From: Forficula auricularia
Lineage: Eukaryota; Arthropoda; Insecta; Dermaptera; Forficulidae
DNA length: 64,000 nt
Assembly (NCBI GenBank): GCA_024734495.1
Contig: JALMQS010000161.1
Coordinates: 37,835-101,834 of the forward strand
Direction: 5' to 3'
Position numbers and translations under genes: made by a program. Positions 11,701 through 22,320 of this stretch are shown here, one piece after another. How positions within the stretch are numbered: position 1 is the stretch's first letter; every line of letters starts with the position of its first letter. The notes beneath the pieces are model-generated. The model was not told where the DNA came from. It searched no databases and worked only from the letters and a program-made list of their open reading frames with translations.

Positions 11701-11929
11701 TTTAGTTGCCACAAAGGTAATCAATGGAACGCGTTTTAACTAGTGAGAACCCGTTCTTACTAAAAAACGGGTTTTTACTGAAACATATATAACACAAATT
11801 AGGAGTTATATTTTTAATTTATTGATTAATTTAATTTAGTGTTTTGATAATAAATGTTGCGTTCAATGTTTATTTTCTTTTGCTACTATTAATTATGTAT
11901 GGAACAACCTAAAATCGGAGTGGGTGCTC

Positions 11930-12030
11930 AATGCTCATTCTTGAGAAAGATCGCAGAATAAGACGATCGAAACGTCGTAGTTATATTGTATTATATGTTC
12001 GTGTTCAATAAACAATTATAATTAATTATG
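11930..12030 (+). repeat. GATCGAAACGTCG-type element end
   Basis: A single end with GATCGAAACGTCGTAG followed by an AT-rich run matching the arms of the palindrome at 8905-9075. It is probably the terminal part of a dispersed retroelement. Confidence 0.5.
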
Positions 12031-12955
12031 TATGATTTAAATAAAAATTCAAATTTTAATGCTATAATTAGTATGGAACAGAGGGAATTAAGCAAAACCA
12101 TGAAAGTGCAATCTTGAATTTTGAGAAAATTGATAAAAATAATTAATTAAAACAGAATATAAAATTTATATTATGATGCTAATCCAGAGCCAACACTAAT
12201 CTCTCGAACAGGCCATGGGGCCCGTAGTAGTTGACTTTTATTATTTAAAATCTTTTCTGTTTTGACTTCTCTCTCGTTCTTTCCGTGTGTTGCCAAGGGT
12301 CTGCATGGTTTACTAACAATTTTTCTTGTAGATAGACATACGGTCTTGAAACTCTGGGATTCTTGTTAATATTCAGTAGAAGTAACAGCAAATTTAGTTT
12401 GACAACCACCGTGCATTTACGTCGGATTCAAAGATTTATGTTTTTTAATGCTACACTTAGTCTAGGTAAGTATAAATTAACCCAGCCAAGTGCGGGTCGG
12501 GCGCCCATTCCGATGGTTTGATAACTTATATATATATATATAATTATTCTCCTAGCTGAATGACTCGTCTCTTCGTGAATTCAATACGTAGTCCCTACCA
12601 AAGACTGGGAGGCAGTAGATAAATTAGTATATCTTCCAAAATACCTGAGATATCAAATTCTTTCTTATTTCTCGTTGACAAGAGAAAATGAATTAATTTT
12701 GAGAATTTTTTCAGAATTTTAATTTTCAATTAGTTGATAGAAATTTGGCTCATACAATTGTCTCCTAAAAATGCCTCATTTTTTTTTAATTAATCATAAT
12801 TCTACTTAATGAGATCTTTACAAGGAAACCTTAGGATCTATGATGAAAATTTTATTTTTTTATTTTTGATCCATCAAAAAAGTCGACCCTCCACAAAATA
12901 ATCATTCGATTAAAATTTTAAAATGATGTTTGATTTGCTAGGAAATAAATACATA
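12031..12955. other. Gene-free stretch
   Basis: A short GC-rich phrase at about 12485-12515 (CCAAGTGCGGGTCGGGCGCC) looks like the end of a known type of insect dispersed repeat. A TA microsatellite sits at about 12529-12543. No gene is visible. Confidence 0.45.
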
Positions 12956-13116
12956 TTCGAGTGGTTCTTATTTTAGAAGTATGTAGAAATCAACGGGACA
13001 ACCGGGAAACTTGTTTGTATAGATGAAAAACTAATAACTGTAGATTTTGAGCCACATCGAATATCTCGTAACAGAGCCCTAGCCCTCTTAAGTTTGTAAA
13101 AATCGGTTTATTCCCT

Positions 13117-13432
13117 ATTTTTCATTTTGGTGCACCCTAATATTAAATGGCCAAATTATAAATGTTTATTTATTGAAATCAGACTAAAATTGACGGAGTT
13201 ATGAATTTTTAGGTTACATCATGTTTGTATATTTCAAAATTTTGTATATATCATTTTATTAAAATTCGAATATTTTTTGCGATACTCTTCAATGGTTAAT
13301 AATAAAAACTCCGACAATTTTAGTTCTATTTCAATAAATAAATATGTTTTGAATTCGTATTAACGTCCTCTATCGATATAATATATAATTTGGCCATTTA
13401 ACCGTTTAATATTAGGTTGAACCAAAATGAAA
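13117..13432. repeat. Inner foldback (MITE-like hairpin)
   Basis: The arms at about 13117-13215 and 13290-13432 are inverted copies that share TTTCATTTTGGT, CCTAATATTAAA, ATGGCCAAATTATA and a TTTATTTATTGAAAT(C/A)AGA run. The right arm carries an insertion of about 30 bases relative to the left. It is non-coding. Confidence 0.75.
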
Positions 13433-13438
13433 AACCTA

Positions 13439-14168
13439 CGAGAATAAGTAGAGAATTACCTACACTTTTCGTTCTACAACTTTATTAAACTAAGATAGAA
13501 GGCGGCCGCATGCGCATGCGTTGAGTTGGCGCGTCTGTGGTTATGTGTGTGGAATTTAATCACGATCGCGTCAGTTGTCGTCTAGCTACAACAGCATAAG
13601 CATGTCAGCTCTGTCAGATTGCACCAAAGAGGAACAACGAGGAGTGGTCAGATTTTTGTGGTCAGGGGGTGTGAAAGGTGCTGAAATTCACCTGAGACTT
13701 TTGTCACAATACGAGGAAAGTGCTTTATCTCATAAAAACGTTTTTTATGGATCGAAATGTTTAAAAGTGGCCGAACGAGCGTAACACAAAAAGAGGAAGT
13801 TGGGCGACCGTCAACTTCGACCACTGACGACAACATTCAGCGAGCTCAAGAGATGATTACAGCAGATAGGCGAGCTACCATAGATAAGGTAGCATCTTCT
13901 TTAAACATTAGTTACGGTTCTGCCTATCACATTATCCACGACGAACTCAAATTCAGTAAAGAGTGTGCTCGGGATGCGGTGCAAATGTGGCTTCATGGCC
14001 AACCGAAAACCTTCTACCAGGAAGGCATCCGGAAGCTTGTGGCTCGCTGGACCAAGTGCATTGCTAAAGGTGGAGAGTATATATAAAAATAATGTATCTG
14101 TTGTACACCTATCTTAGTTTAATAAACTTGTAGAACGAAAAGTGTAAGTAATTTTTGACTTATCCTCG
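13439..14168 (+). mobile_element. mariner element 2, catalytic region deleted
   Basis: Flanked by TA at 13437-13438 and 14169-14170. The terminal inverted repeats are about 60 bases long (CGAG(A/G)ATAAGT ... CACTTTTCGTTCTACAA ... TTTATTAAACTAAGATAG), longer than the roughly 30 bases usual for mariner. Length is 730 bp. The transposase keeps its N-terminal DNA-binding part and the last 34 or so residues but has lost everything between, so it is non-autonomous. Confidence 0.92.
13602..14086 (+). pseudogene. mariner transposase remnant (N-terminus fused to C-terminus)
   Basis: The first frame (starting at 13575 or 13602) gives the typical N-terminal helix-turn-helix run EEQRGVVRFLWSGGVKGAEI. 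A frame change at about 13750-13760 leads into the second (13757-14086), with KSGRTSVTQKEEVGRPSTST, the second DNA-binding helix block and ISYGSAYHIIHDEL. The catalytic core with all three acidic residues is missing: KFSKECARDAV is followed directly by the C-terminal block WLHGQPKTFYQEGIRKLV ending GGEYI. Compared with the roughly 345 residues usual for the family, about half is deleted. It is unrelated at sequence level to the mariner at 9760. Confidence 0.9.
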
Positions 14169-14335
14169 TACTTTTTCAAACTTTACAGGGCTAGGGCTCG
14201 ATTACTTACGCGATGTTCGATATTGCTCAAAATTTACAGTTAATAGTTTTTTATCTATACGAATAAGGCTCCGGGTTGTCCCGTTGATTTTCGCATAATT
14301 TGAAATTCCCCATTTTCGCTAAAACCACTCTAATA

Positions 14336-15490
14336 TTAGTATAAATTCTAAATTTCAAGTTTATGTCTTCTTTAGTTTACGAACTACCATACAATGCTCT
14401 AATAGACAGATAAACATCAAACCGACATTAAAAGAGACAGTTTTACTTTTTAAACGGAACCCAAAAAGAACGAAATTTTTCTGGTATGCGTTTAGCAATT
14501 AATTGTTGGATTTTTATTCTTTATTATGCAAAAGTTCAAGTCACTCTAGTCTTTCGTTGACTCTTCGTTTAGAATGTACTACCTTAAACAAAAGATCGGA
14601 TTACCATAACCCTCTAAGAATAACAGGCGCCTACCGCCCTCTGTTTTTTTTTTTCGAGTTCAAGTAACCTGAGATTGTCCTCCTTCTCGACAATGTCGAC
14701 GACATAAGAGGGATGAAGGGGTTGCAGAGGGAACAAACAAGCAATTTGATGGATTGAATGGAAAAAGCCAAGAGACTATAGAACAAGATAATACACAAGA
14801 CTTTTCCAATGGAGGATTCCAACAGAGAAAAAAACGATTTTATTCTTGAATGGAATTTTTTTCGGTCAGTTAACATATATTATATGCCAGCATTCATTAA
14901 AATTTTTGTTCGGAGACTCTTTTATATTTCCAAAAATAATTGAGAACTTAAGAATTAATCATACATATGATGCTTAGCCTTAGTGAACATATGCAATCAG
15001 AGCTTTCATCATAATAAGAAGGCAGAAATTTTTTATTTACGAATATAATTTTGCCTAATGATATGAATATGTATATTTTTGGTAACATGATAATGAAAAA
15101 AAATGCTTCCCAGTAAGAAACGAATTTCCATAACAGAACGCATTCCGAATGATTTATCGCGTACAAAAAAACTTTATCTCAAAAAAACAGTCTTTTATAT
15201 CAAATGCTTTTTCGTGATATTAAAATTCTGTTTTCACTAAATTTTTTTTTTTTTTTTTTTAATCGTATTTTTTGAGAAATTTCTTCATTTCGTAAATTCT
15301 TACTTTTTATGATTTCATAATTATTAGTTTAAATATGTAGCCAGAATATTGATTACTTTCCATTACATAATATTCACACATCTATTTTTAAAAACAAATT
15401 TATATATGGTATAATAGTTTCGAGGGACCAAGAAATATTCCATCTCTTAACTTCTCAACTTTGAATTTTTGCACAAAAACGATCTGTATT
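14336..15490. other. Gene-free AT-rich stretch
   Basis: Contains a poly-T run at about 15242-15260. Short frames on the minus strand (14631-14876, 14948-15166) have no recognisable domain. Confidence 0.45.
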
Positions 15491-15493
15491 ATT

Positions 15494-15855
15494 ATATTAA
15501 AAAATACAATTCTTTAAAAAACAATCAAGAACACGTTTATTCTCAAACAAACGTTTCGGGAGAATTCCTCCATTTTTCAATGGTAAATTTTCTAAAAAAA
15601 AAGTTGCTTCATCTAAAATTTAGAAAGCAACACTAAGGTATTAAATAGTTTTTATATAATCTGTACAATTCTCTATATAAGAATATTTAATATTTTAGTG
15701 TTGTTTTCTAAATTTTAGAGGAAGCAATTTTTTTTTTTTATTTTTTTTTTTAATTTACTGTTGAAAAAGGGAGAAATTCTCTCAAACGTTTGGTTGATAA
15801 CAAACGTGTTCTTGATTGTTTTGTTAAAGATTTGTATTTTTTAATATTTTATATA
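15494..15855. repeat. Foldback, arms about 160 bp
   Basis: The left arm (15494-15655) and right arm (15690-15855) are inverted copies. They share AACAATCAAGAACACGTTTA, the GAAACGTTTG-type phrase, AAAAGTTGCTTC and TAAAATTTAGAAA. The arms carry AT and homopolymer length differences. Each arm reads inwards to outwards as the same type of CCGAAACGTTTG end found singly at 17145 and 18195. Confidence 0.8.
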
Positions 15856-15909
15856 CAATCAATAAATAATTTTTTCTTTGATATCAATACTTTATAATAA
15901 AGCAGTAAC

Positions 15910-16142
15910 GGACTCAATTGGTTTGTCCGGTTTTGTTCACTTATGGCTCCGCAGGGGGCCTGTGTACTCTATCTACCGTAGACTTTCTGGAATCTTCTAA
16001 AAACTTCGGGAACATTCTGAAATGTTCCACAACGACAGTCGTTCACAAGAATTTGACTCTGTCTCGGGGAGTGATGTTGAGCGACGGTTCGCTGGCCGCT
16101 AGCTAGCAAGAAGCCCACCGAAGATGGGCCTTGCAGCTGGTA
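15910..16142 (+). other. GC-richer island with heat-shock elements and a Helitron-like 3' hairpin
   Basis: A segment of about 230 bases with much higher GC than its surroundings. It contains two perfect three-unit heat-shock elements (15985-15997, 16005-16017). It ends with a hairpin (AAG-CCCA ... TGGG-CCTT, about 16110-16131) followed by GCAGCTGGT. A short hairpin followed by CTRR before a T is how Helitrons end. The 62-residue frame through it shows no domain. The Helitron reading is speculative because no 5' TC end was located. Confidence 0.4.
15985..16017 (+). promoter_or_regulatory. Pair of perfect heat-shock elements
   Basis: TTCTGGAATCTTC (15985-15997) and TTCGGGAACATTC (16005-16017) each match TTCnnGAAnnTTC exactly. 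This is the three-unit site bound by a heat-shock factor trimer. Further GAA and TTC units follow out of phase at 16019-16027. No TATA box or downstream gene is recognisable, so only the site is claimed. Confidence 0.6.
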
Positions 16143-16423
16143 CTATTATAATACATATATAGGAATATTTATTTATTTTTGAATAGACTGTCAATACAAA
16201 TACAGTATACAAAAAGTTTTTAGAATTACAAAATTATGATTCTCATGCATTAGAAGTACAACAAAGATCAAAAGCACACAAATATACAAATATATCTTAA
16301 GTTTATAAAGATTAATAGTTAAAATTAACATTTTTTTTCTCTTTTCTTTAACATAAAAAAGAAGACAAAAGAACAACACCCAAATACAAAAATATATCTT
16401 AATTCACAAATTATAAATTATGT
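16143..16423. other. Gene-free AT-rich spacer
   Basis: AT-rich sequence with a weak 62-residue frame on the minus strand dominated by hydrophobic residues. It is the natural 3' continuation of the LINE remnant that follows, on that strand. Confidence 0.35.
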
Positions 16424-16813
16424 CTACAACTCGTCCAGTCTATAGAGATTTAGAGTTAGCAAGAAGCATTTTAGTTTTGTCTTCAAAAGAAAGAGCGTTG
16501 GCAATCTCTTAATTTCTAAAGGTACCTTATTATAAATTTTTATGACGTTATTAACTGGGCTTTTCAATGTCACAGACAAACAACTGGCATTTATCCTCAG
16601 ATCATTTCTGCATCTAGTGTTATATTCGTGACTAAAGATATATATATATAGAGAGAGAGAGAATTGTATGTAATATATCAATGGAAATAATGTATTTGAT
16701 AATGAAATATAAGGATTTAAATTATTTATCATTTTAAAAATTGTGTTAAATCTGAAATGTAGATCTAATACTGACGCAACCAGCAATTCAGAGTGTTCAA
16801 TATAAATGCCCAA
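16424..16813 (-). pseudogene. LINE fragment B, reverse transcriptase C-terminal remnant
   Basis: A 129-residue frame. Its middle (HEYNTRCRNDLRINASCLS ... NNVIKIYNKVPLEIKRLP ... LKTKLKCFLL) matches the region after the polymerase in Jockey/CR1-type LINEs, where H.YNTR, (K/I)(F/Y)NKLP.EIK and a closing KLK..L block are typical. No polymerase motifs lie nearby. It differs from LINE family A. The call rests on recalled family pattern. Confidence 0.6.
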
Positions 16814-17620
16814 CTGACTTTTATCCAGGCGGCTTTGAAGTGTGACATTAATATGCCATTTGCAAATGGTTTTTAGAACAGCCAGCCAATGTTCAATTTT
16901 TGGTCAGTGAATAGCTTAATAGTTTATACTATTAAGAATTATTTAAGCCCTCCAAGATCTTTTTTTTTGTAACTGATTTTCGTGGATTATACCTAATTAC
17001 AAGATATATTTAACCGACATAATTATAAAAATTTTACAATTAATTTTATAAGAAATTAAATTAAATAAATACATTTTGAGGAATTTTTCCTCCCTAAAGC
17101 AAATATTTTCAAATTTTAAATAAGGGGAAAATTTCCCTCGAAACGTTTGGATAAATATTTAATAAACCTTTAGAGATTATTTTCATTAAAAAACTTTATT
17201 TATTTAATAATAAAAAAAAAAATTCAAAATAAGAAATGATATAGGTACATAATATATTTATATATGGTAAGTATGGTCAGAAGAGGCAGCGACGCCCTCT
17301 TCCTTTTCCTAGACGCAAAAAGATTCTAAAAAACTTAAAATATAAATACTTATTGAAAATTAACTAATGAAGAGAAAATGGATATTAATAATTTTCTTTC
17401 TTATAATTAATTTAGTTTTTCTAAATTTATTTTAGTTAATTTATTTGTAATCCGTAGTTATATCTTAGTCATGGGGGGCCCCCCCCCCCCCCTAACAAAA
17501 CAGCTAGATACGCCCTTGTATATATATAATTGCTCAATTAATTATTCATCCATTTAAATTTTTAAATTATTTACATTGAGATATAAAATGTTAATTATAA
17601 CCCTTTTAGGCGTTTGATTT
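16814..17620. other. Gene-free stretch with two element ends
   Basis: At 17095-17200 there is a CCCTCGAAACGTTTGG end followed by TAAATATTTAATAAACC, like those in other foldbacks. At 17470-17520 a poly-C run is followed, on the minus strand, by CAAGGGCGTATCTAGC, a frequent transposon 5' end. No gene. Confidence 0.45.
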
Positions 17621-17750
17621 TTTGAAGGAGACAATAAAAGAGTTCTGGAATTATAAATTTTTAATTTATTTATAACGATATAAATAAATTTATAATTTAT
17701 AATTCCGGCAGAAGATACACTCTCTTATTGTCTCCTTCAATTTATAAAAA
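17621..17750. repeat. Palindrome of two hammerhead-repeat tails
   Basis: Both arms are the tail of the hammerhead repeat: GGAGACAATAAAAGAG, then TATAAATTTTTAATTTA on the left and its inverse on the right, meeting near TATAACGATATAAA at about 17681-17693. The ribozyme core itself is missing. This suggests a head-to-head dimer that lost its centre, a truncated relative of the pair at 28 kb. Confidence 0.75.
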
Positions 17751-17789
17751 TTCTGCTACCCTCTGAAAAATAAACTTTCAATTTACTTT

Positions 17790-18755
17790 TTAACCTACTT
17801 CAAAAAAGGAGGAGGTTCTCTATTCGACTGAATTTTTTTTTTTTTTTTTGTGTCTATGTTACCTCATATCTCCGCCAATTGTGAACCGATTTTGAAAAAA
17901 AAAATTTGCATTGGGTTCAGTCTATCTTCCGATTGGTCCCGTTTTTTTTCATTGGTATTAGACCTTTTTTGTTAGGTTTGTTCAGGCCTAACTTCTTTGT
18001 TTATGAACCGATTTCGATGATTCTCTTTTATTGGAAAGGGGGTATCTTAGGGATGGTGCCATATTAATTTGCTCAAGCTCTGATGATATGATCAACGAAA
18101 TAACGTAAATCTCCAATTCTTATGAGCAAATAATCGAAATTATGGTAAATAAAATCTTTTATAAAAAAATCTTATAACATTCATTTAAAACCCGCAAACG
18201 TTTCGAGAGAATTTCTATATTTATGAATTGAATTTTATTATCATTTTCTGATTCATTCGCCCGACGCTTTCTCTTACGAGATGCATGCAAGGTATTATAT
18301 TAAGTCACTATTAATAACATCACTAAAAAGAGAAAAATAAAAATAATTTTTATAAAAAAAAAATAAAACCGACTTCAAAAAACTTAAATGCAACAAATAA
18401 AATAATAATAACTTAAAAATAAAATAAAATCCACTAAAAGGTATAAAATAATTATCTTATTTAGTCACAACTAAGCGACGAAATATTAACATGAAATTAC
18501 TTTTTGGAGTCGGTGCCAAACATATACATTTTATGAATCTCACTTGACGGATCTTACTTAGTACGTTTGGCGGGTACGCCCTCTTATAGGTATAGTTTGT
18601 TTGGCACCGATTTCAAAAAGTAATTTCATGTTAATATTTCGTCGTTTAGTTGTAACTAAATAAGATAATTATTTTATACCTTTTAGTGGATTTAATTTGA
18701 TTTTTAAGTTATTATTATTTTATTTGTTGCATTTAAGTTTTTTCTTTTTCTTCAC
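17790..18755 (+). repeat. Composite repeat C, copy 1
   Basis: The left block (about 17795-18115) begins ACTTCAAAAAAGGAGGAGGT. It has the phrases ATGTTACCTCATATCTCCGC, TTGTTTATGAACCGATTTCG and GGTGCCATATTAATTTG. The right block (about 18362-18750) is a foldback with arms of about 150 bases around a 65-base centre. Copy 2, inverted, is at 51010-51760. ACTTCAAAAAAGGAGGAGG is a phrase I recall from abundant insect repeats. It is non-coding. Confidence 0.75.
18365..18750. repeat. Foldback inside composite repeat C
   Basis: The arms at about 18365-18533 and 18598-18750 are inverted copies, sharing CACTAAAAGGTATAAAATAA, CGACGAAATATTAACATGAA and GTCGGTGCCAAAC. The unpaired centre contains CTTACTTAGTACGTTTGGCG. 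The homologous foldback at 51 kb has its centre in the opposite orientation, as expected for an element inserted the other way round. Confidence 0.85.
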
Positions 18756-19430
18756 GTCTTCTGCCTTCCTGTTGTCTTATCCCTTATCAATTCGTCATCT
18801 TCATCGTTTCTTCTATTCTTCCTCGAATCTTTATCTGTCTTATTTATGTCGTCCATTTGTCCCCTGAAACCCTTCCACCAGTGCCTAATATCCATTCCTA
18901 TTACTCTTCCCAAATCTTCACATTCTTCCTCATGTTCAGCACTTTCCTTTTATATCTCCTTGCATATTTGTTTGCCTCTCCTCGCTTGACCTATCCATAT
19001 ATTCCAGCATCTGGCTTTAATACTTAACTTATTCTCTTTTTGTTATTGTCTTTGTCTGTCCAGTTGTTAAGAAATTTTATAATTATCTAGTAAAATATAT
19101 ACTTTAATAATTTTTGTTTTAAATTATTTTCATTTTTCAATTATTGAATGACCATTTTATTTTTGAGAGTGTTTGAAAGTATCGCTCCTTTTTGTTATGA
19201 GGTTTGTAAGGCCTCAAGGAAGCTGTTATTTTACTTTATAATGAAATAAATGTTTCGATAGGGGCTGCTGGTTTGATTATCTAGTTTACCAATATTATAC
19301 ATATATGATTTTCTGTAAAAGAACAAAAATGGAGGGAAGACAAGGTCCTCTCTCTCTTCAAAATTGGATGAAATAAAAAGGTAAAACAATTTAACGTTTA
19401 TATATAAAATTTATTCAGAAATCAACAAAG
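18756..19430. other. Gene-free stretch
   Basis: A CT-rich zone (about 18730-19000, many TTC and CTT words) passes into AT-rich sequence. No gene is seen. Confidence 0.4.
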
Positions 19431-19815
19431 GGAAGGTTTGGATAATATGGAGTGTGGTGGATTGATTAAGACTGTTGAGGAATGGTACAGACCATTGGTA
19501 GCCTGGTTCCCGTTCCACGATGCCTTGCGTAAAATTGAATACGCTGCGTGGGCGTGTGCTGGGCGTCTATGCTCGACGCTCCAAGTCCGGGGCTACTTGC
19601 CCGGAAAAGTTTGGGTGTGATTCTTGCCGGCTGGGTGGGCAAAGGAGCATATAAGTTTTGTTGGTCACCAAGCGAGCGGATGCCAAAAAACATATTTTGC
19701 TAAGCGCGGCGTAGCGATATTAAAGAAAACCTTGAGTGGTTTCTGGGCATGGGCTTGTATATGTTTTTTGCTTCATCAATCGAGCGGACGACAAAACATA
19801 TACATTGAGTAACGT
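19430..19815. other. GC-rich island of unknown origin
   Basis: About 385 bases clearly richer in G and C than the surroundings. Short overlapping frames on both strands give no recognisable domain. Two similar imperfect stem-loops lie in tandem, at about 19649-19695 (ATATAAGTTTTGTTGG ... CCAAAAAACATAT) and 19756-19805 (GTATATGTTTTTTG ... CAAAACATATAC). Each has GAGCGGA(T/C)G in the loop side. It could be a transposon internal segment. I do not recognise it. Confidence 0.45.
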
Positions 19816-20154
19816 TCAGGATAAAAGAGAGAAAATAATTAAAGATATGAACACTTATAAGATATGAATTTTAGCTATCAGAACATTCTTACCTTTAGGC
19901 TCATATAAGCCTAGCGAATAGCACACAGAGTAATTCTAAGTGATGTTTACCATTTGGTGGTTGATAGTATAAGAATGGTTTGGCGCTGTCGCCGGGGTCT
20001 CGAGAGAAAAAATGTTGGTGGGGAGTGTAGTTGCAAATGCCGACTATAGGGGTCCGAGTTCGTTGATAAAATGACTGATTTGACCATGGTGAAAAATTGT
20101 GGCAATTTTGAACAGAGAGTATAATAATAAATTTAATTAAATTTATAAGATGAA

Positions 20155-20700
20155 ATTATTCAAAATGTAAAAGATCTCTGACCAAAAAGATAAATATGAA
20201 AAAGGGGCCAAGTTCGGTACAATCGGCTTCGCCGACAAATGAGTTGAAATCTAAACGGGTTCCAAGTTCCATAGGAGTTGCTTAAATCATAGCTATTGGA
20301 ATGTACAACGTTCTTCAATTGATTTAAAAGAAAATTTCTTACGTTCTTTGATATTAAATTTATACCTTGGTAAGTTATGATAGTCAATAACTTATGTTTA
20401 ACGTGATGATATTTAATACAAGCTTAAAATTTAGCTTTGCTAGTTGTTCTATTTTATACTACAAACAATTTAGTTGGATATAAAACTTGCCAAGTTATAA
20501 ATTTAATATCAAAGAACGTAACTTTGTTTTTAAATCAATTGAAGAAGGTTGTACATCCCTATAGCTATGATTTAAGCAACTGCTATGGAACTTGGTACCC
20601 GTTTAGACTTCAACTCTTTTGTCGGCGAAGCCGCTTGTACCGAATTTGGCCCCTTTATCACAGTTATATTTTTGGTCAAATATCATTAATTTTTAAAAGT
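20155..20700. repeat. Foldback, arms about 215 bp
   Basis: The arms at about 20160-20375 and 20485-20695 are inverted copies. They share TTTAATATCAAAGAACGTAA, AGCTATGATTTAAGCAACT, GGAACTTGG and CGGCGAAGCCG. The unpaired centre is about 110 bases. The two look-alike small proteins predicted on opposite strands are the same arm read twice and are not genes. Confidence 0.85.
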
Positions 20701-21262
20701 TTTATCCTTTAATTTAAATAATTACACTTAAACATTTATATTAATAATGATTAAATATTTCTCATAAAATATCTGTTTAAAGCCCGGTTGGTTTTTCATA
20801 AATTTCACCCCTTCATTTCGGTCAGGAAGAAGGGAAAGTTTCGGTTTTTCAATTTTCTCCTTTATTAATGTTCCAAGCTTTACCAGTATGCCAAATTTCA
20901 GAATTCTAGCTTGATTGTATTTTTACTATATGCTAAATAAGCCTATAATAAATTTCACCACTTCATTTTAAGTCCTGAATAAGGAAAAGTTTCTCGTTTT
21001 CGATTTTTTCATTTAATTGTAGCTCATACTCTACCAGTATCTCTACCAGGATCAGTGGAAGTACTTTAGGTTTTTTATATGTCAGTCAGTGTTAAAAATG
21101 GCGCCTTCCAGAGTTTAATAACTCAAAAACTATAAAAGATTTATTCATGAAATATGTGATTCTAGGTGTTCTAGAGGGAATTAGGAATGCAAAATTTCAA
21201 GTGTGTAGGTCTAATAGTTTTTGAGTTATGGGGGGCCTAAAGTAGCTTGAAATGGTTCGTGT
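20701..21262. other. Gene-free stretch
   Basis: Two loosely similar segments (about 20800-20900 and 20950-21040) share AATTTCACC(C/A)CTTCATTT and AAAGTTTC phrases, so an old tandem repeat is likely. No gene. Confidence 0.45.
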
Positions 21263-21265
21263 CCC

Positions 21266-21325
21266 TAGTATCACAATGTTTCAAACTATATAGTAACTAT
21301 ATAGTTTGAAACATTGTGCTACTAG
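21266..21325. repeat. Small near-perfect hairpin
   Basis: Arms of about 29 bases (ACAATGTTTCAAACTATATA and its inverse) lie around a TAA centre. Only one mismatch is apparent (TATCAC against GTGCTA). It is probably a tiny MITE. Confidence 0.75.
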
Positions 21326-21699
21326 GGGTAAATATACACATGGCCGCTGCGCCGCCCGTTTTTCCGAAATTTGCTGACACACTGCCGTGTCTAGATTCCT
21401 TACTTGATGTGAACCAACTCTGTCAATTTAGTTTTAAAATAATATTCTGGTACCGAAAACTTTCAGAGTACATAATCTGTAGAATTTTTTACTTTACCAT
21501 ACAGGGTATGGTCAAGTATTGTAATCGTGCATGAAAAAAGTGGTTTTTTTCCTTCTTTTTTTCGAAATATCTCAAAAACGGTTGAAATTATTTTGATTAA
21601 AATAATTGAGCGAAACCATGGCATTTCGGTTTACAAAAAAGCCCTAATAAGTGAAAATCGAAAAAATTATATTTTTCGAGATAATAATTGTTGGGTCAA

Positions 21700-22320
21700 A
21701 ATGTCTGTTAGTTAGTTAGTTAGTCTGTGCGTTACCAAATTTTGTGGACGAGCTAGCTCAAAAACTAGTTTGAATATCGAAACCAAACTTCATACGTAGT
21801 TTTGGTCCATTGAGATTAAGAGCTGATTAGATTTTGGTGCATTCGACCCAAAATTAAGGTGGGTGGAGGGGGGTTAAAAATTAAAAATCTAGGCCATTTG
21901 AGCAAACTCAACCAAATTTTGTATACACAATCAGTGGGACCCCAGAAATCTAAAAATGCAAAAACTAACTACCCAAAATGGGGTGGGGGGTAGGGTCAAA
22001 AAATGAAAATCTTGATCATTTACCAAACTCAACGAAATTTTGAATACATAATCATTGGGACCCCAAAAGACTAAAAATCCAAAAATTAACCACCCGACAT
22101 GGGGGGGGGGGGGGGTCAAAAAATGAAAATCTAGGCCCTTGTACCAAACTCAACCAAATTTTGTATACATAATCAGTGGACCCCAGAAGTCTAAAAATAT
22201 AAAAAATAACCCCCCTCCCCTACATGATTATAAATAATTTTATTAAATATTAAATATAAGTGAGGGGCAAGGTTATATGGTAAAGTCAAGTGGATGGCCA
22301 CATCAGAACACGTCAGCTTA
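21700..22320 (+). repeat. Dispersed repeat W with minisatellite array
   Basis: Preceded by an AGTT tetranucleotide run. Contains about three and a half units of roughly 110 bases, each with CCAAACTCAACCAAATTTTG, TATACATAATC, a GACCCC(A)AGAA phrase, AAAAATGCAAAAA and a G-run of variable length. It ends with TGGATGGCCACATCAGAAC, matching the inverted short form at 7340-7720. Confidence 0.75.

Larger units (their letters stand above)
12960..14335. repeat. Outer foldback with nested insertions
   Basis: The left arm (about 12960-13110) and right arm (about 14171-14335) are inverted copies. They share CAACGGGACAAC(C)CGG, GTATAGAT(G/A)AAAAACTA and GAGCCCTAGCCCT. Between them lie an inner foldback (13117-13432) and mariner 2 (13439-14168). 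The right arm continues into a GGGTTCCGTTT-type end (inverted, about 14440-14465). Confidence 0.8.

Noticed and set aside
20160..20712. Two similar small proteins on opposite strands (75 and 91 codons)
   Set aside because: They are the two inverted arms of one foldback read in opposite directions, so the similarity is not evidence of coding.
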